Notes under the pieces: generated by a model | The model's input: the letters and a program-made list of their open reading frames with translations, nothing else | Databases searched by the model: none | What the model was told of the DNA's origin: nothing | Shown here: piece after piece, positions 32,448 to 40,951 of the stretch | Layout of the letters: every line of letters starts with the position of its first letter | Numbering within the stretch: the first letter of the stretch is position 1 | Translations under genes and position numbers: made by a program | Origin: JBBQFI01 sp038321775 | GTDB taxonomy: Bacteria; Verrucomicrobiota; Verrucomicrobiia; Chthoniobacterales; UBA10450 | Length of the DNA stretch: 64,000 nucleotides | Reading direction: 5' to 3' | Assembly: GCA_038321775.1 (NCBI GenBank) | Contig: JBBQFI010000012.1 | Coordinates: 1 to 64,000 of the forward strand

Positions 32448-33539
32448 ATGTTTACACCGCGCTACATCAAACACGGTAAGCTTCTTCTGCGGCACGCCCG
32501 CAAGCTTTTGCATTATAAAAAGGATGTCTTGAGTGAGGCGGCCCTGGCCGATTTGCGAAGTCACACCGACCGACTCGAAGCCGCGCTGCGTCAGCGTGAT
32601 GAACGCGCGGCGCGCGAAGCGAGCGAGCAACTGGATAAGTTGATGGCTTCCTCCACGCCCGTGAACTGGGAAACACATTGGCGGGAAAACTGTGAGGTGA
32701 TTCTCGTCGCCATTATCGTGGCCGTCGGGATTCGCTCTTATTTTTTGCAGCCGTTTAAAATTCCGACAGGATCGATGCAGCCGACACTTAACGGCATCAT
32801 CGGTCGCCCCAGCGCCGTGCCGGCGCCAAACCTTCTGCGTCAAATCGGCGAATATTTCGTTCTTGGCCGCAATTACATCGACGTCGTTTCAAAAGAAGAC
32901 GATCGGATCGAGCAAATTGTTCCCAAAAAATTTGCCTTCTTTTTCACCTTCACGCGCATCATCTGTCAGCACCAAATGTTTCTTGTTTACGCGCCGCCCG
33001 AAACTTTGCGTTCGGATTTCAGGGTTTCAGTCGGGAATGTTTATCGTCGAGGCGAGATCATAGCTCGCGGTGCCATTGATACGGGCGACCAGGTCTTCGT
33101 GGACAAATTCACCTACAACTTCGCCAAACCACATCACGGCGATGTTTTTGTTTTCCGAACGGATCACATCTTCGGTATTGCCGACGATCCCGAGACGGGC
33201 GCACCGTTTTTCATTAAACGGTTAGGTGGCGTTCCGGGCGATAAACTTCGGATCGATCCGCCATTACTCTACTTTGATGGCAAACTGGCGACCGGTGTCG
33301 GTTTTCGCCGCGTCATGTCGGCAAAGTTTCCTTATCGCGGCTATGCGCCCGGTCGCGATTACCTGGCAAAACCGACCGATACTTACACGGTCCCGCCGCG
33401 CCGTTATTTCGCGCTCGGCGACAACAGCTACAATAGTTACGACAGCCGCTACTGGGGACCTGTGCCGGAGGAAAATCTCGTCGGCCGAGGTCTTTTGGTT
33501 TACTGGCCTTTCAGCCGTCATTGGGGTATTATTCGTTAG
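32448..33539 (+). CDS. lepB: Signal peptidase I
   Basis: Encodes 363 residues, longer than typical because of an N-terminal extension of about 75 residues with coiled-coil character (LRSHTDRLEAALRQRDERAA). A membrane helix near 85-105 (EVILVAIIVAVGIRSYFLQP) precedes the catalytic Ser in FKIPTGSMQPTL. The general-base Lys is in FFIKRLGGVPGDKL, and the final box is YFALGDNSYNSYDSRYWGPV. It cleaves Sec signal peptides at the periplasmic face. The stop TAG lies in a TCGTTAGG word (33533-33540). The next gene starts 11 bases later. Confidence 0.95.
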   Translation: MFTPRYIKHGKLLLRHARKLLHYKKDVLSEAALADLRSHTDRLEAALRQRDERAAREASEQLDKLMASSTPVNWETHWRENCEVILVAIIVAVGIRSYFLQPFKIPTGSMQPTLNGIIGRPSAVPAPNLLRQIGEYFVLGRNYIDVVSKEDDRIEQIVPKKFAFFFTFTRIICQHQMFLVYAPPETLRSDFRVSVGNVYRRGEIIARGAIDTGDQVFVDKFTYNFAKPHHGDVFVFRTDHIFGIADDPETGAPFFIKRLGGVPGDKLRIDPPLLYFDGKLATGVGFRRVMSAKFPYRGYAPGRDYLAKPTDTYTVPPRRYFALGDNSYNSYDSRYWGPVPEENLVGRGLLVYWPFSRHWGIIR

Positions 33540-33550
33540 GCAATTTTGTC

Positions 33551-34729
33551 ATGCTCTCGACTGTGTCGCGAGTGTATCCGTGGATCGGACTGGGCCTCGG
33601 TTACGTTCTGGTCCTTTTCGGCAATCCCATCCGCCTTGCCTTGCGCGATGGGCTCCGTTGCATCTCTCGCTTTAGCCGGGTCTGGCTCACGTTCGCGCTT
33701 CTGGGTTTTGCCTACTCGGTCTTTCAGTTTTCCACTTTCACACCGATCCAAAGTCGGGCCGATCTCGACTTTAGTCAGATCCTTTCGCTCAGCGGCTGGC
33801 ACTGGCCGCGGTTGTTAGAGGTCTGGCAGGAAATTCCGTTGCCGGCACTGGAGGGCGTAGCCGGAATTTTCGATGATGCCGCAACCACTTATCCGCTTTC
33901 AGTCATCGCGGCTATTCTATTGGCGATAAACTGGCGCGGTTTGCATGGCTCGTTTGCGCGTGCCCTTTGGAAACGTTATCGCGGTTGGAGTATTCCGATT
34001 TACGTTGTCGTGCTTCTGGCGGCGCTCGCGTCCGTGCTCAAGCCGATCGTCTTCTGGCAACTGCCACGATGGGGTGTCGATGTTTCTGCCACCAAATTTC
34101 TTCAAGCATCCGCGCTCATCGACACTGTCGCGTTTGTCTTCGAATATTTGTTCGGCGTTTACATCCAGGTCTATTTGATCACGGTCTGCTTTGCCTGGAT
34201 CAAAGGCCTAAGCTTCGGTGAAGTGGCGCTCTTCAAGTTCGCCATGCGTCGCTTTAGTTACGTTTTAAAATGGGCGGGAATTGTTCTTCTCGTCGGTATT
34301 CTGGTCGTGCGCCTGCCACTGTTACTTGCCTACTTCACGAATCTCCCCGGCGTTCTGGATTACCTGCCGCTACAACGCGCGCTCATGAGTTGTCTTATTA
34401 TCGCGTTCAGTTCCATCCAAATTTCGCTCGTGTTGCATAACGAGAATTTGCGGGAAGCGATTCGTGCCCATCGACTATTCATTCAGCGCAACGCCGCTCG
34501 CTTCGGCTGGTTTTTGCTCATATGTGCTCTTCACTTTTTTCTTCTGACCGCAGCGGATGCGATTGTGCGCGGTGCAATTGGTGATCGCGTCGTGGCGTTA
34601 CTGATGTGGAAACTTATTTACGTGGTCGCACGCGGCTTCGTCACGGGTTGGTTGCTCGCGAGTTGGGTTTGTCTTTTTCGGCAATGCGAGACAGGCCGCG
34701 TGAATCAGGAAACCTGGATTGCCTATTGA
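33551..34729 (+). CDS. Polytopic membrane protein of unknown function
   Basis: The ATG at 33551 gives 392 residues; a TTG at 33521 inside lepB is the alternative. About nine or ten hydrophobic helices are spread over the whole length (for example YPWIGLGLGYVLVLFG, WSIPIYVVVLLAALASVL, WFLLICALHFFLLTAADAIV). I recognise no catalytic motif or family. It lies between lepB and the squalene/phytoene synthase gene, whose possible ATG and TTG starts both fall inside its 3' end, so all are probably co-transcribed. A role in lipid or isoprenoid membrane metabolism can only be guessed from context. Confidence 0.7.
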   Translation: MLSTVSRVYPWIGLGLGYVLVLFGNPIRLALRDGLRCISRFSRVWLTFALLGFAYSVFQFSTFTPIQSRADLDFSQILSLSGWHWPRLLEVWQEIPLPALEGVAGIFDDAATTYPLSVIAAILLAINWRGLHGSFARALWKRYRGWSIPIYVVVLLAALASVLKPIVFWQLPRWGVDVSATKFLQASALIDTVAFVFEYLFGVYIQVYLITVCFAWIKGLSFGEVALFKFAMRRFSYVLKWAGIVLLVGILVVRLPLLLAYFTNLPGVLDYLPLQRALMSCLIIAFSSIQISLVLHNENLREAIRAHRLFIQRNAARFGWFLLICALHFFLLTAADAIVRGAIGDRVVALLMWKLIYVVARGFVTGWLLASWVCLFRQCETGRVNQETWIAY

Positions 34730-35547
34730 ACGCGGAAAAGATTACAAGGCAGAGCAAGTCGAACCTGGCTCTCGCATTCGTCGCGCTCGGTCGTGAACGG
34801 CGCCGCGATATCACGACGTTCTACGCATTTTGTCGATTGATCGACGATATCGCGGACGACCCCGCGCCTTCCGTGGAGGAGAAAGGAAATGCGCTGGCGC
34901 GGTGGCGAGTTGCTCTCCGGAATGTTCAGCCTAACGAGCCGACGCTCGCTCCGGAAATTCGTGATCTCATCGCACGCTATCGCCTCACGCCGGAAATGCT
35001 GGAGGAAATTATCGCGGGCGTGGAGATGGATCTGACCCTTTCCGAATACCGAACATTTGAAGAATTGCGTTTGTATTGTTACCGCGTGGCCAGCGCGGTG
35101 GGGTTAGTGAGCATTGAGATCTTCGGATATCGCAATCCGAAATGTCGCGAGTATGCCATTCAACTCGGATTCGCTTTGCAGATGACGAACATCATTCGAG
35201 ACGTCGGCAAAGATTTGGAGAACGGTCGAATTTACCTGCCGCAGGAGGATCTCGAGCGTTTTGGTTATTCCATGGAAGCGTTACGCAAACGCGTTTACGA
35301 CGATCGATTCCTTCAGCTCATGCGATTTGAAGCGGAGCGCGCCGAAGAATTCTTTGCCAGCGCGCGCGCTCTTTTGCCGAAGGAAGATCGGCGCGCGATG
35401 GTCGCAGCGGAAATCATGTCGGCGATTTACTTCTCTTTGTTGCGGCGCATGCGCGCGGACAATTTTCGCGTCTTCGAAAGCAATTATGCCGTGAGCAAAC
35501 CCGCAAAACTTTTCCATATTTTGTGGCAGCTCTTGAAGAACCGGTGA
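34684..35547 (+). CDS. Squalene/phytoene synthase family protein (HpnD-like)
   Basis: About 287 residues from ATG 34684; a TTG at 34726 that overlaps the previous stop (TTGA) is also plausible. Both Asp-rich motifs are intact, YAFCRLIDDIADD near 50-62 and NIIRDVGKDLENGRIYLP near 175-192. So is YCYRVASAVGLVSIEIFGY. The enzyme would condense two prenyl diphosphates to squalene-type or phytoene-type products. HpnD-type members make presqualene diphosphate in hopanoid synthesis. No hpnC, hpnE or cyclase is adjacent, so the end product is unresolved. Coupled to the upstream membrane protein. Confidence 0.85.
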   Translation: MRDRPRESGNLDCLLNAEKITRQSKSNLALAFVALGRERRRDITTFYAFCRLIDDIADDPAPSVEEKGNALARWRVALRNVQPNEPTLAPEIRDLIARYRLTPEMLEEIIAGVEMDLTLSEYRTFEELRLYCYRVASAVGLVSIEIFGYRNPKCREYAIQLGFALQMTNIIRDVGKDLENGRIYLPQEDLERFGYSMEALRKRVYDDRFLQLMRFEAERAEEFFASARALLPKEDRRAMVAAEIMSAIYFSLLRRMRADNFRVFESNYAVSKPAKLFHILWQLLKNR

Positions 35548-35598
35548 ATTCTTTTGTCCGACGTCCGTCTGATGTTAGTATTCGATCTATCTTACACT

Positions 35599-35997
35599 AT
35601 GATGTTGAACAAATATTTCCTCGCGTCGGTTGGAAGCGTTCTCTCTTTATGTTTCACGCTAAGTTCCTGTGACACTCCAACCGGTCAGGGTGCCGGCTTT
35701 GGTGCTGCTACCGGTGCAATCATCGGCGGGGCAGCGACGGGTCACGTGCGCGGCGCCGCCATTGGCGCCGGAATTGGCGCTCTGACAGGGGCCTTGATTG
35801 GAGCATCCGTCGAAGCAGACGAACGCGGCTATTACGAAGGCCGTCCCCGCGGATATTATCCGTGGGCGGAGCGGGCCAGCCGGCCTGGATTTGTTTACAG
35901 TCCATATTCGCCGCACAACATCGTCGATGTCCGCGGCATTCCGCATGGTGCGCTGGTGCGTGATCCTTCGACTGGCGGAGTTTTCCGCAAGCCCTAA
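35599..35997 (+). CDS. Glycine-zipper lipoprotein
   Basis: 132 residues from the first of two adjacent ATGs (35599, 35602). A lipoprotein signal peptide ends in lipobox LSSC near residue 24. A glycine-zipper membrane segment follows (GAGFGAATGAIIGGAATGHV and GAAIGAGIGALTGALIGASV). The C-terminal 65 residues are Tyr/Pro/Gly-rich and end GIPHGALVRDPSTGGVFRKP. The protein is likely anchored in the outer membrane. Related zipper proteins affect envelope integrity. The stop codon lies in a CCTAACGA word and a Rho-independent terminator follows directly. Confidence 0.8.
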   Translation: MMLNKYFLASVGSVLSLCFTLSSCDTPTGQGAGFGAATGAIIGGAATGHVRGAAIGAGIGALTGALIGASVEADERGYYEGRPRGYYPWAERASRPGFVYSPYSPHNIVDVRGIPHGALVRDPSTGGVFRKP

Positions 35998-36020
35998 CGA
36001 CATTAACTTCGCTTTTGGAG

Positions 36021-36057
36021 ACGAGCTGGTCTGACGAAGATCAGCTCGTTTTTTTTT
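36021..36057 (+). terminator. Rho-independent terminator after the glycine-zipper lipoprotein
   Basis: ACGAGCTGGTC (36021-36031) pairs with GATCAGCTCGT (36039-36049) with one G-T wobble around a 7-base loop, followed by a run of nine T residues. It serves the + strand gene that stops at 35997. The hairpin overlaps the last codons of ubiD on the other strand. Confidence 0.9.
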
Positions 36058-37513
36058 GCAGGGCGTCGACCAAACGCTGCACTTCCTCGTCCATGCGGAC
36101 AAGCTCGGGCCATGTGCGCGGGTAACCTTCACCCGCAAGTTTGTGCGTCGCGTCCAATCCCATGTGCGATCCAATGTTTTGCGCGCTCGGAGCGTGATCG
36201 AGTGAATCGCTCGGATTTCTGATGATCGTGCTATCGCGCTCCGGATCGGTATTCGCGCACAAACGGAAGAGCACCTCGCTCGTATTATGCACGTCGCAAT
36301 CTTCATCGAGCACGATGATGTATTTGCTGAACATCATTTGGCCCATTCCCCACAAACCGTGCATCACTTTGAAAGCTTGATACGGGTATTGCTTTCGAAT
36401 GCTGACAAAAACGAGATTGTGGAAAACGCCTTCCGCCGGCAACGCCATGTCCACGATTTCCGGGAAGTTCATTTTGAACACCGGAAGAAAAATCCGAACG
36501 CTCGCTGAGCCCAGATAATAATCTTCCATCGGCGGAACACCGACAATGGTTGTCGGATAAATTGGATCGCGCCGATGCGTGATCGCAGTGAGATGAAACA
36601 CCGGATAATCTTCAATCGCGGTGTAGTAACCGGTGTGATCGCCGAACGGTCCTTCCGGTCTCATCTCGCCCGGTTGCACATAACCTTCGAGAACAAAATC
36701 GACATCCGCCGGCACTTCGAGATCGATGGTCTTGCACGGAACGAGATCGACTGATTTGCGTCGCAGAAATCCTGCGAAAAGAATTTCGTCCAAGCCATCG
36801 GGCAGCGGCGCGGTCGCGGCGAATGTGTAGGCAGGATCGCCGCCGATCGTCACGGCAACCGGCATGCGTTCGTTGCGTTCGTAATAACGCCGGCCATGCC
36901 GCGCGCCGACCTTGTGCACCTGCCAATGCATCCCAGCGGTGCGCTCGTCATAAATTTGCATGCGATACATTCCGAGATTGCGTTCGCCGCTGTCGGGATC
37001 TCTCGTGTGCACATTTGGCAGGGTGATGAAACGCCCGCCATCTTTCGGCCAGCATTTGAGGATCGGCAGATCGCTCAAGGAAAAATCCGAGCCGCCGTCA
37101 TCGAAACGATGAATGACTTCCTGACATGCACCTTCTTTCGAATGCTTGGGACGCGCATGCAGCAGATGGATTCCTTGTTTCAGCAAGCTCCAACCTTCTC
37201 GCAAATCGGTCGGCGGTTTTGCTTTCAGGATTAGTTGAATTTCCTGCGCCAAATCGTCCACGCTCTCGCGTTGCAACGCCATGGCCATGCGACGCTGCGA
37301 TCCCATGGTGTTGATCGCGACCGGAAACTTCGCTGTTTTTCCATCGACGATCGGTTGCTCAAAGAGCAACGCCTTTCCGCCGCCAGGCGATTTCATTTCG
37401 CGATCCGCCCATTCGCTAATGACGAGATCCGTATCGACGGGAACTGAAACGCGAGTGAGTTCGCCAGCGCGCTCCAACGCTTCAACGAATTGCGAAAAGG
37501 AGCTGTAGGCCAT
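36041..37513 (-). CDS. ubiD: UbiD-family decarboxylase
   Basis: Encodes 490 residues, a full-length UbiD. Family features are MKSPGGGKALLFEQP, the prFMN-binding core with MYRMQIYDERTAGMHWQVHK and EGPFGDHTGYYTAIEDYPVF, and DMALPAEGVFHNLVFVSIRK near the end. UbiD enzymes use prenylated FMN (made by UbiX) to remove a carboxyl group from 4-hydroxybenzoate-type or futalosine-derived aromatic acids in quinone synthesis, or from other aromatics. No ubiX lies nearby. It is transcribed toward the lipoprotein terminator. Symbol given by family similarity; the substrate is unproven. Confidence 0.9.
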   Translation of the reverse strand: MAYSSFSQFVEALERAGELTRVSVPVDTDLVISEWADREMKSPGGGKALLFEQPIVDGKTAKFPVAINTMGSQRRMAMALQRESVDDLAQEIQLILKAKPPTDLREGWSLLKQGIHLLHARPKHSKEGACQEVIHRFDDGGSDFSLSDLPILKCWPKDGGRFITLPNVHTRDPDSGERNLGMYRMQIYDERTAGMHWQVHKVGARHGRRYYERNERMPVAVTIGGDPAYTFAATAPLPDGLDEILFAGFLRRKSVDLVPCKTIDLEVPADVDFVLEGYVQPGEMRPEGPFGDHTGYYTAIEDYPVFHLTAITHRRDPIYPTTIVGVPPMEDYYLGSASVRIFLPVFKMNFPEIVDMALPAEGVFHNLVFVSIRKQYPYQAFKVMHGLWGMGQMMFSKYIIVLDEDCDVHNTSEVLFRLCANTDPERDSTIIRNPSDSLDHAPSAQNIGSHMGLDATHKLAGEGYPRTWPELVRMDEEVQRLVDALQKKTS

Positions 37514-37561
37514 CTAAACGTTTTACGTTCTTGCCGAGCCGACAGCAAGCCGACGCGTCAG

Positions 37562-38104
37562 TTAACCTCGCGGCGGCGTGTAGCCTTGGTAAGCGACGAC
37601 CCGCCCGTTGGCAAAGGTAACCGTCTTGTACGGATAACTCACCTGACGGAACCGCGGATAAAAAAACGGATCGTAAAACGGATCGTAGACTGCAATGAAG
37701 CGACGATGGCCGTGGCGACCTCCGACAAAAACTCCGCCTGCACCGAAGCCGCCGTATGGAGAACCGTATCCACCATATCCATATCCGCCGTAGCCCCCGA
37801 ATCCGCCGTAGGACGGATCGTACTCGGTGTAATACGAACGATAGATCCAGGTTTCGGTAGATTTTCCGTGGTAGCGCCCGAAGCCTTTTTGCTCTGGAGA
37901 ACCCCACGCCACCCAGACCGCGTTCATCGTCATCCCTTCACGAATTTTACCTTGCCTAACGAGTGCCTGATCATTCGGAGAAAGGGAATTGTAAATCTCC
38001 GGATGTTCTGAGATTCGAGTTTCGATCGTAGCGCAACCCGTTAAAACCAACCCGCTCAACACGGCGCTTATCGCAAGCGCCCGAGAGAAATTAAGACGCC
38101 TCAT
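37562..38104 (-). CDS. Lipoprotein with BamE/SmpA-like domain and Gly/Tyr-rich tail
   Basis: From ATG 38104 the protein has 180 residues. The lipobox is LTGC near 21. A small BamE/OmlA-like fold is suggested by LVRQGKIREGMTMNAVWVAW and GSPEQKGFGRYHGKSTETW. A Gly/Tyr repeat segment (YGGFGGYGGYGYGGYGSPYG) and a Phe/Tyr-rich C-terminus (DPFYDPFFYPRFRQVSYPY) follow. It is likely an outer-membrane-anchored periplasmic protein. It diverges from moaA and its function is unknown. A CCTAACGA word lies within it (37955-37962). Confidence 0.75.
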   Translation of the reverse strand: MRRLNFSRALAISAVLSGLVLTGCATIETRISEHPEIYNSLSPNDQALVRQGKIREGMTMNAVWVAWGSPEQKGFGRYHGKSTETWIYRSYYTEYDPSYGGFGGYGGYGYGGYGSPYGGFGAGGVFVGGRHGHRRFIAVYDPFYDPFFYPRFRQVSYPYKTVTFANGRVVAYQGYTPPRG

Positions 38105-38196
38105 ATGTAAAGATACAATCGCGCCCTCTACCGTCAACTGGACGTGCCGAAAGCGCCTCCCTTGCTTCATCGATTGCTTATCGTTAATCTCTCTTT

Positions 38197-39198
38197 GTGG
38201 AAGATCGTTTCGGCCATCGCATTTCGTATCTGCGGGTTTCGATCACGGACCGCTGTAACGAGCGTTGCCATTACTGCATGCCGCAGGAATTGCAGGAGTG
38301 GTTGCCTCGCGCGGACATTCTTTCTTTCGAGGAAACGCTTCGCATTATTCGCATCGGCGCCCAGCTCGGCGTGAGCAAAGTGCGAATCACGGGCGGCGAA
38401 CCTCTCACCCGTCGCGGCATTCTCGATTTTGTGCGTGAAGTTCCTTCGATTCCCGGCATTTGTGACATTGGGCTTTCGACCAATGGAACGTTACTCGCGC
38501 GAGATGCAGGCGAGGGGAAAACAATGGCCGCCTCTCTGCGCGAAGCCGGCGTGCGGTCCGTCAATATCTCGCTCGATACGCTCGACCGTGACGTTTACGC
38601 CACGATTACCGGTCGCGATTTTTTTGTGCGCGCGGAAGAGGGAATTTCCGCCGCGCTCGCGGCGGGATTTGATCAGATAAAATTGAATTCGGTTTTGATG
38701 CGCGGTCGGAACGAAGATCAGTTGATTCCGTTGGTGGAATTCGCTGCTGCGCGTGGTTTGCTGCTGCGTTTTATCGAGCTCATGCCCGTGAGCACGAGCG
38801 AAGTATTGCGCGAGGATAATTTTTTCCCGATTGCTTCGGCGAAGCACGCGTTGGAATTGCATTACGGAGCGTTGCTGCCGGCGCCGCAGTTTCGCACGAA
38901 CGGTCCTGCGACGTACTATCAGGTTCCCGGCCGCGAACAGCGCATTGGTTTCATCGGCGCCATGACGAATCTCCACTTTTGCGAGAGCTGCAATAAGTTG
39001 CGTCTCACTTGCGACGGTAAACTGCGTCCATGTCTCGGGAGCTATTTGGAATTCGATATCATGAAACCATTGCGTGCGGGCGCGAGCGACGAGGAGCTTC
39101 GGCAATTTTTCCTCGATGTGGTGGAGCGAAAACCCGAGCAGCACGACTTTCGCAACAATTATCAGCCCGATCGCAAGATGGTCGCGATCGGCGGTTGA
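38197..39198 (+). CDS. moaA: GTP 3',8-cyclase (molybdenum cofactor synthesis)
   Basis: 333 residues from a GTG start at 38197. The radical-SAM cluster motif is SITDRCNERCHYCMP (CxxxCxxC), preceded by ISYLRV. SAM-binding ITGGEPLTRRG follows. The C-terminal second 4Fe-4S site is FCESCNKLRLTCDGKLRPCL. MoaA starts pterin formation from GTP for molybdopterin. moaC begins two bases after its stop, and moaB follows, so this is one operon. The molybdate transporter fragments at 12-13.6 kb fit the same pathway but lack the binding protein. Confidence 0.95.
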   Translation: MEDRFGHRISYLRVSITDRCNERCHYCMPQELQEWLPRADILSFEETLRIIRIGAQLGVSKVRITGGEPLTRRGILDFVREVPSIPGICDIGLSTNGTLLARDAGEGKTMAASLREAGVRSVNISLDTLDRDVYATITGRDFFVRAEEGISAALAAGFDQIKLNSVLMRGRNEDQLIPLVEFAAARGLLLRFIELMPVSTSEVLREDNFFPIASAKHALELHYGALLPAPQFRTNGPATYYQVPGREQRIGFIGAMTNLHFCESCNKLRLTCDGKLRPCLGSYLEFDIMKPLRAGASDEELRQFFLDVVERKPEQHDFRNNYQPDRKMVAIGG

Positions 39199-39200
39199 TC

Positions 39201-39656
39201 ATGGATCGGCTTACGCATATCGCGCCCGACGGCAGCGCGCAGATGGTCGATGTTTCGGCTAAGTTAGCGAGCGCGCGTGCCGCGACCGCAGTGGGGCGCA
39301 TCCGGGTTCGGCGCGAAACGCTTAAGCTCATTGCGCAGGATCGGATCGCCAAAGGGAATGTCTTCGCCGTCGCGCGGATCGCGGGGATTCAAGCCGCGAA
39401 ACAAACGTCGCAACTGATTCCTCTCTGTCACAATCTCAATCTTACCCACGCGGAGGTGGCATTGAATTCCCTGGATGACGGCATCGAAGCCAGGTGCACA
39501 GCTCGCACTAACGCGGAGACTGGCGTCGAAATGGAAGCGTTGACCGGAGTCGCGGTGGCTTTGCTCACGATCTACGACATGTGTAAAGCCGTGGATAAGG
39601 ACATGCGCATTCTCGAAATCAGTCTCGTCGAGAAGACTAAGACATCGATAGCTTAG
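39201..39656 (+). CDS. moaC: Cyclic pyranopterin monophosphate synthase
   Basis: 151 residues from ATG 39201. Conserved MoaC segments are LTHIAPDGSAQMVDVSAK, AAKQTSQLIPLCHNLNLTHA (catalytic Lys/His region), ARTNAETGVEMEALTGVAVA and TIYDMCKAVDKDMRI. It converts the MoaA product to cPMP in Moco synthesis. It sits two bases after moaA and ten before moaB. The open frame extends upstream inside moaA to 39030, but the family N-terminus fixes the start. Confidence 0.95.
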   Translation: MDRLTHIAPDGSAQMVDVSAKLASARAATAVGRIRVRRETLKLIAQDRIAKGNVFAVARIAGIQAAKQTSQLIPLCHNLNLTHAEVALNSLDDGIEARCTARTNAETGVEMEALTGVAVALLTIYDMCKAVDKDMRILEISLVEKTKTSIA

Positions 39657-39665
39657 ATCTAACAC

Positions 39666-40148
39666 ATGCAGATCACGGTTGGTATTGTGACAATCTCCGA
39701 TCGTGCCACTTCCGGTGAATACAAGGATCTCGGCGGGCCGGCCTTGAAAACCGCGGCGGAAAAGAATGAGTGGTCCGTCCTTTGCGAAGCGGTGATTCCA
39801 GATGATCGCAAACGCATTCAGGACACGGTGCGCTCTTTTGCAAACCAGGGTTGCGCTCTCATCCTCACCACCGGCGGAACCGGCATCGCTGAACGGGATG
39901 TTACGCCCGAAGCGATTCGCGAAATTATGCGGGTGGAACTTCCAGGGTTTGGCGAAACCATGCGTAGCGAATCGAGAAAAATTACGCCGAATGGAATTTT
40001 GTCGCGCAGTCTGGCTGCGGTTGTCGATCGCGCCCTGGTCATCGCGCTCCCGGGCAAACCGAGCGGCGCGGTGGAATGTCTGGGATTTGTGGAAGGCGCT
40101 ATTCCGCACGCCGTCGCGCTGGCGCAACGCGTCCCGACTTCGTGCTGA
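39666..40148 (+). CDS. moaB: Molybdopterin adenylyltransferase-like protein MoaB/MogA
   Basis: 160 residues of the MoCF-binding fold. VGIVTISDRATSGEYKDLGGP at the N-terminus, LILTTGGTGIAERDVTPEAI, and IALPGKPSGAVECLGFV are the typical MogA/MoaB motifs (TGGTG, PG.P.A). The protein adenylylates molybdopterin before Mo insertion. It is the third gene of the moaA-moaC-moaB run. It ends one base before the convergent phosphoesterase stop. Confidence 0.92.
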   Translation: MQITVGIVTISDRATSGEYKDLGGPALKTAAEKNEWSVLCEAVIPDDRKRIQDTVRSFANQGCALILTTGGTGIAERDVTPEAIREIMRVELPGFGETMRSESRKITPNGILSRSLAAVVDRALVIALPGKPSGAVECLGFVEGAIPHAVALAQRVPTSC

Positions 40149-40907
40149 TCAGATTGTCACCAGCGTTAGCTCGGGTCTGCAATTAAAACGCCACGGAACA
40201 ATATAGGTTCCAATCCCAGGATTCACGTTGAGCGGTCCGGCGGGCGTTTCGTAGTAGCCAAGATCATATCGTCCGACCGCGGGCGGCAGAATGATTGCGC
40301 CCCACAAAGGCAATCGCACCTGACCGCCGTGTGAATGGCCAGCGAGAATCAAATCGTAATTTTGGTTTCCGAGCCGATCGGCCATGACTGGATAATGCAT
40401 TAATAAAATCCGGCGGCTCGCCTTCGTTGTGTCGTGCGAATTCAAACCGGCGATTCCCATGCCGACCAGTTGCAAATCGTGCTCCGCCAAAGTCACATTG
40501 CGTGACGGCAACCATCCACCGCCTGTTGCCGCAAACGCGCGGTAATATTCCTGAAATGGCGCCCGGCTCGAGTAGTCGTGATTCCCGGGAATGCCGTAGC
40601 CCGGCGCCTTGATTTGCCTAAGGAAACTGAGCGCTTCGGTGAGATAAGAGCGCTCTTCAATTAGATCGCCGGTGAAACAAACAAAATCGGGAGCGAGCTC
40701 GTTGATCTTCTGAACAACTTCGGTCGCAAAACGCGCATCGCCTTTATAATGGAAGTCCGAGAAATGGATGAAGCGAGTGCGGCTGGCGTTACCAATCTTT
40801 AAATTACGCACCCGCAGCAAAGACGGCTCGATCCATTCGGCGTCGATCCCTGCAGCGGCGGGTAAGGCCAGAAGCGCAAGTCCTAGAAATTTTCGTCGGC
40901 TGATCAT
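40149..40907 (-). CDS. Exported calcineurin-like metallophosphoesterase
   Basis: 252 residues. The N-terminus SRRKFLGLALLALPAAAG looks like a twin-arginine-type signal, with RR replaced at consensus spacing by S-R-R-K-F-L. Metal motifs are FIHFSDFHYKG, FVCFTGDLIEE, GIPGNHDYSS, LLMHYP and LAGHSHGGQVRLP, the full set for a dinuclear phosphoesterase. It resembles YkuE/YaeI-type enzymes that act on UDP-sugar lipids or phosphodiesters. It is convergent with the moa operon. The substrate is not determined. Confidence 0.88.
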   Translation of the reverse strand: MISRRKFLGLALLALPAAAGIDAEWIEPSLLRVRNLKIGNASRTRFIHFSDFHYKGDARFATEVVQKINELAPDFVCFTGDLIEERSYLTEALSFLRQIKAPGYGIPGNHDYSSRAPFQEYYRAFAATGGGWLPSRNVTLAEHDLQLVGMGIAGLNSHDTTKASRRILLMHYPVMADRLGNQNYDLILAGHSHGGQVRLPLWGAIILPPAVGRYDLGYYETPAGPLNVNPGIGTYIVPWRFNCRPELTLVTI

Positions 40908-40951
40908 TCTCGATTAAAACAAGCATAAGACATTCTCAGGTGCGCTGTCAT

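Noticed and set aside
39264..40127. 287-codon minus-strand frame opposite moaC and moaB
   Set aside because: The sense strand encodes two recognisable Moco enzymes; the antisense frame has no family features.
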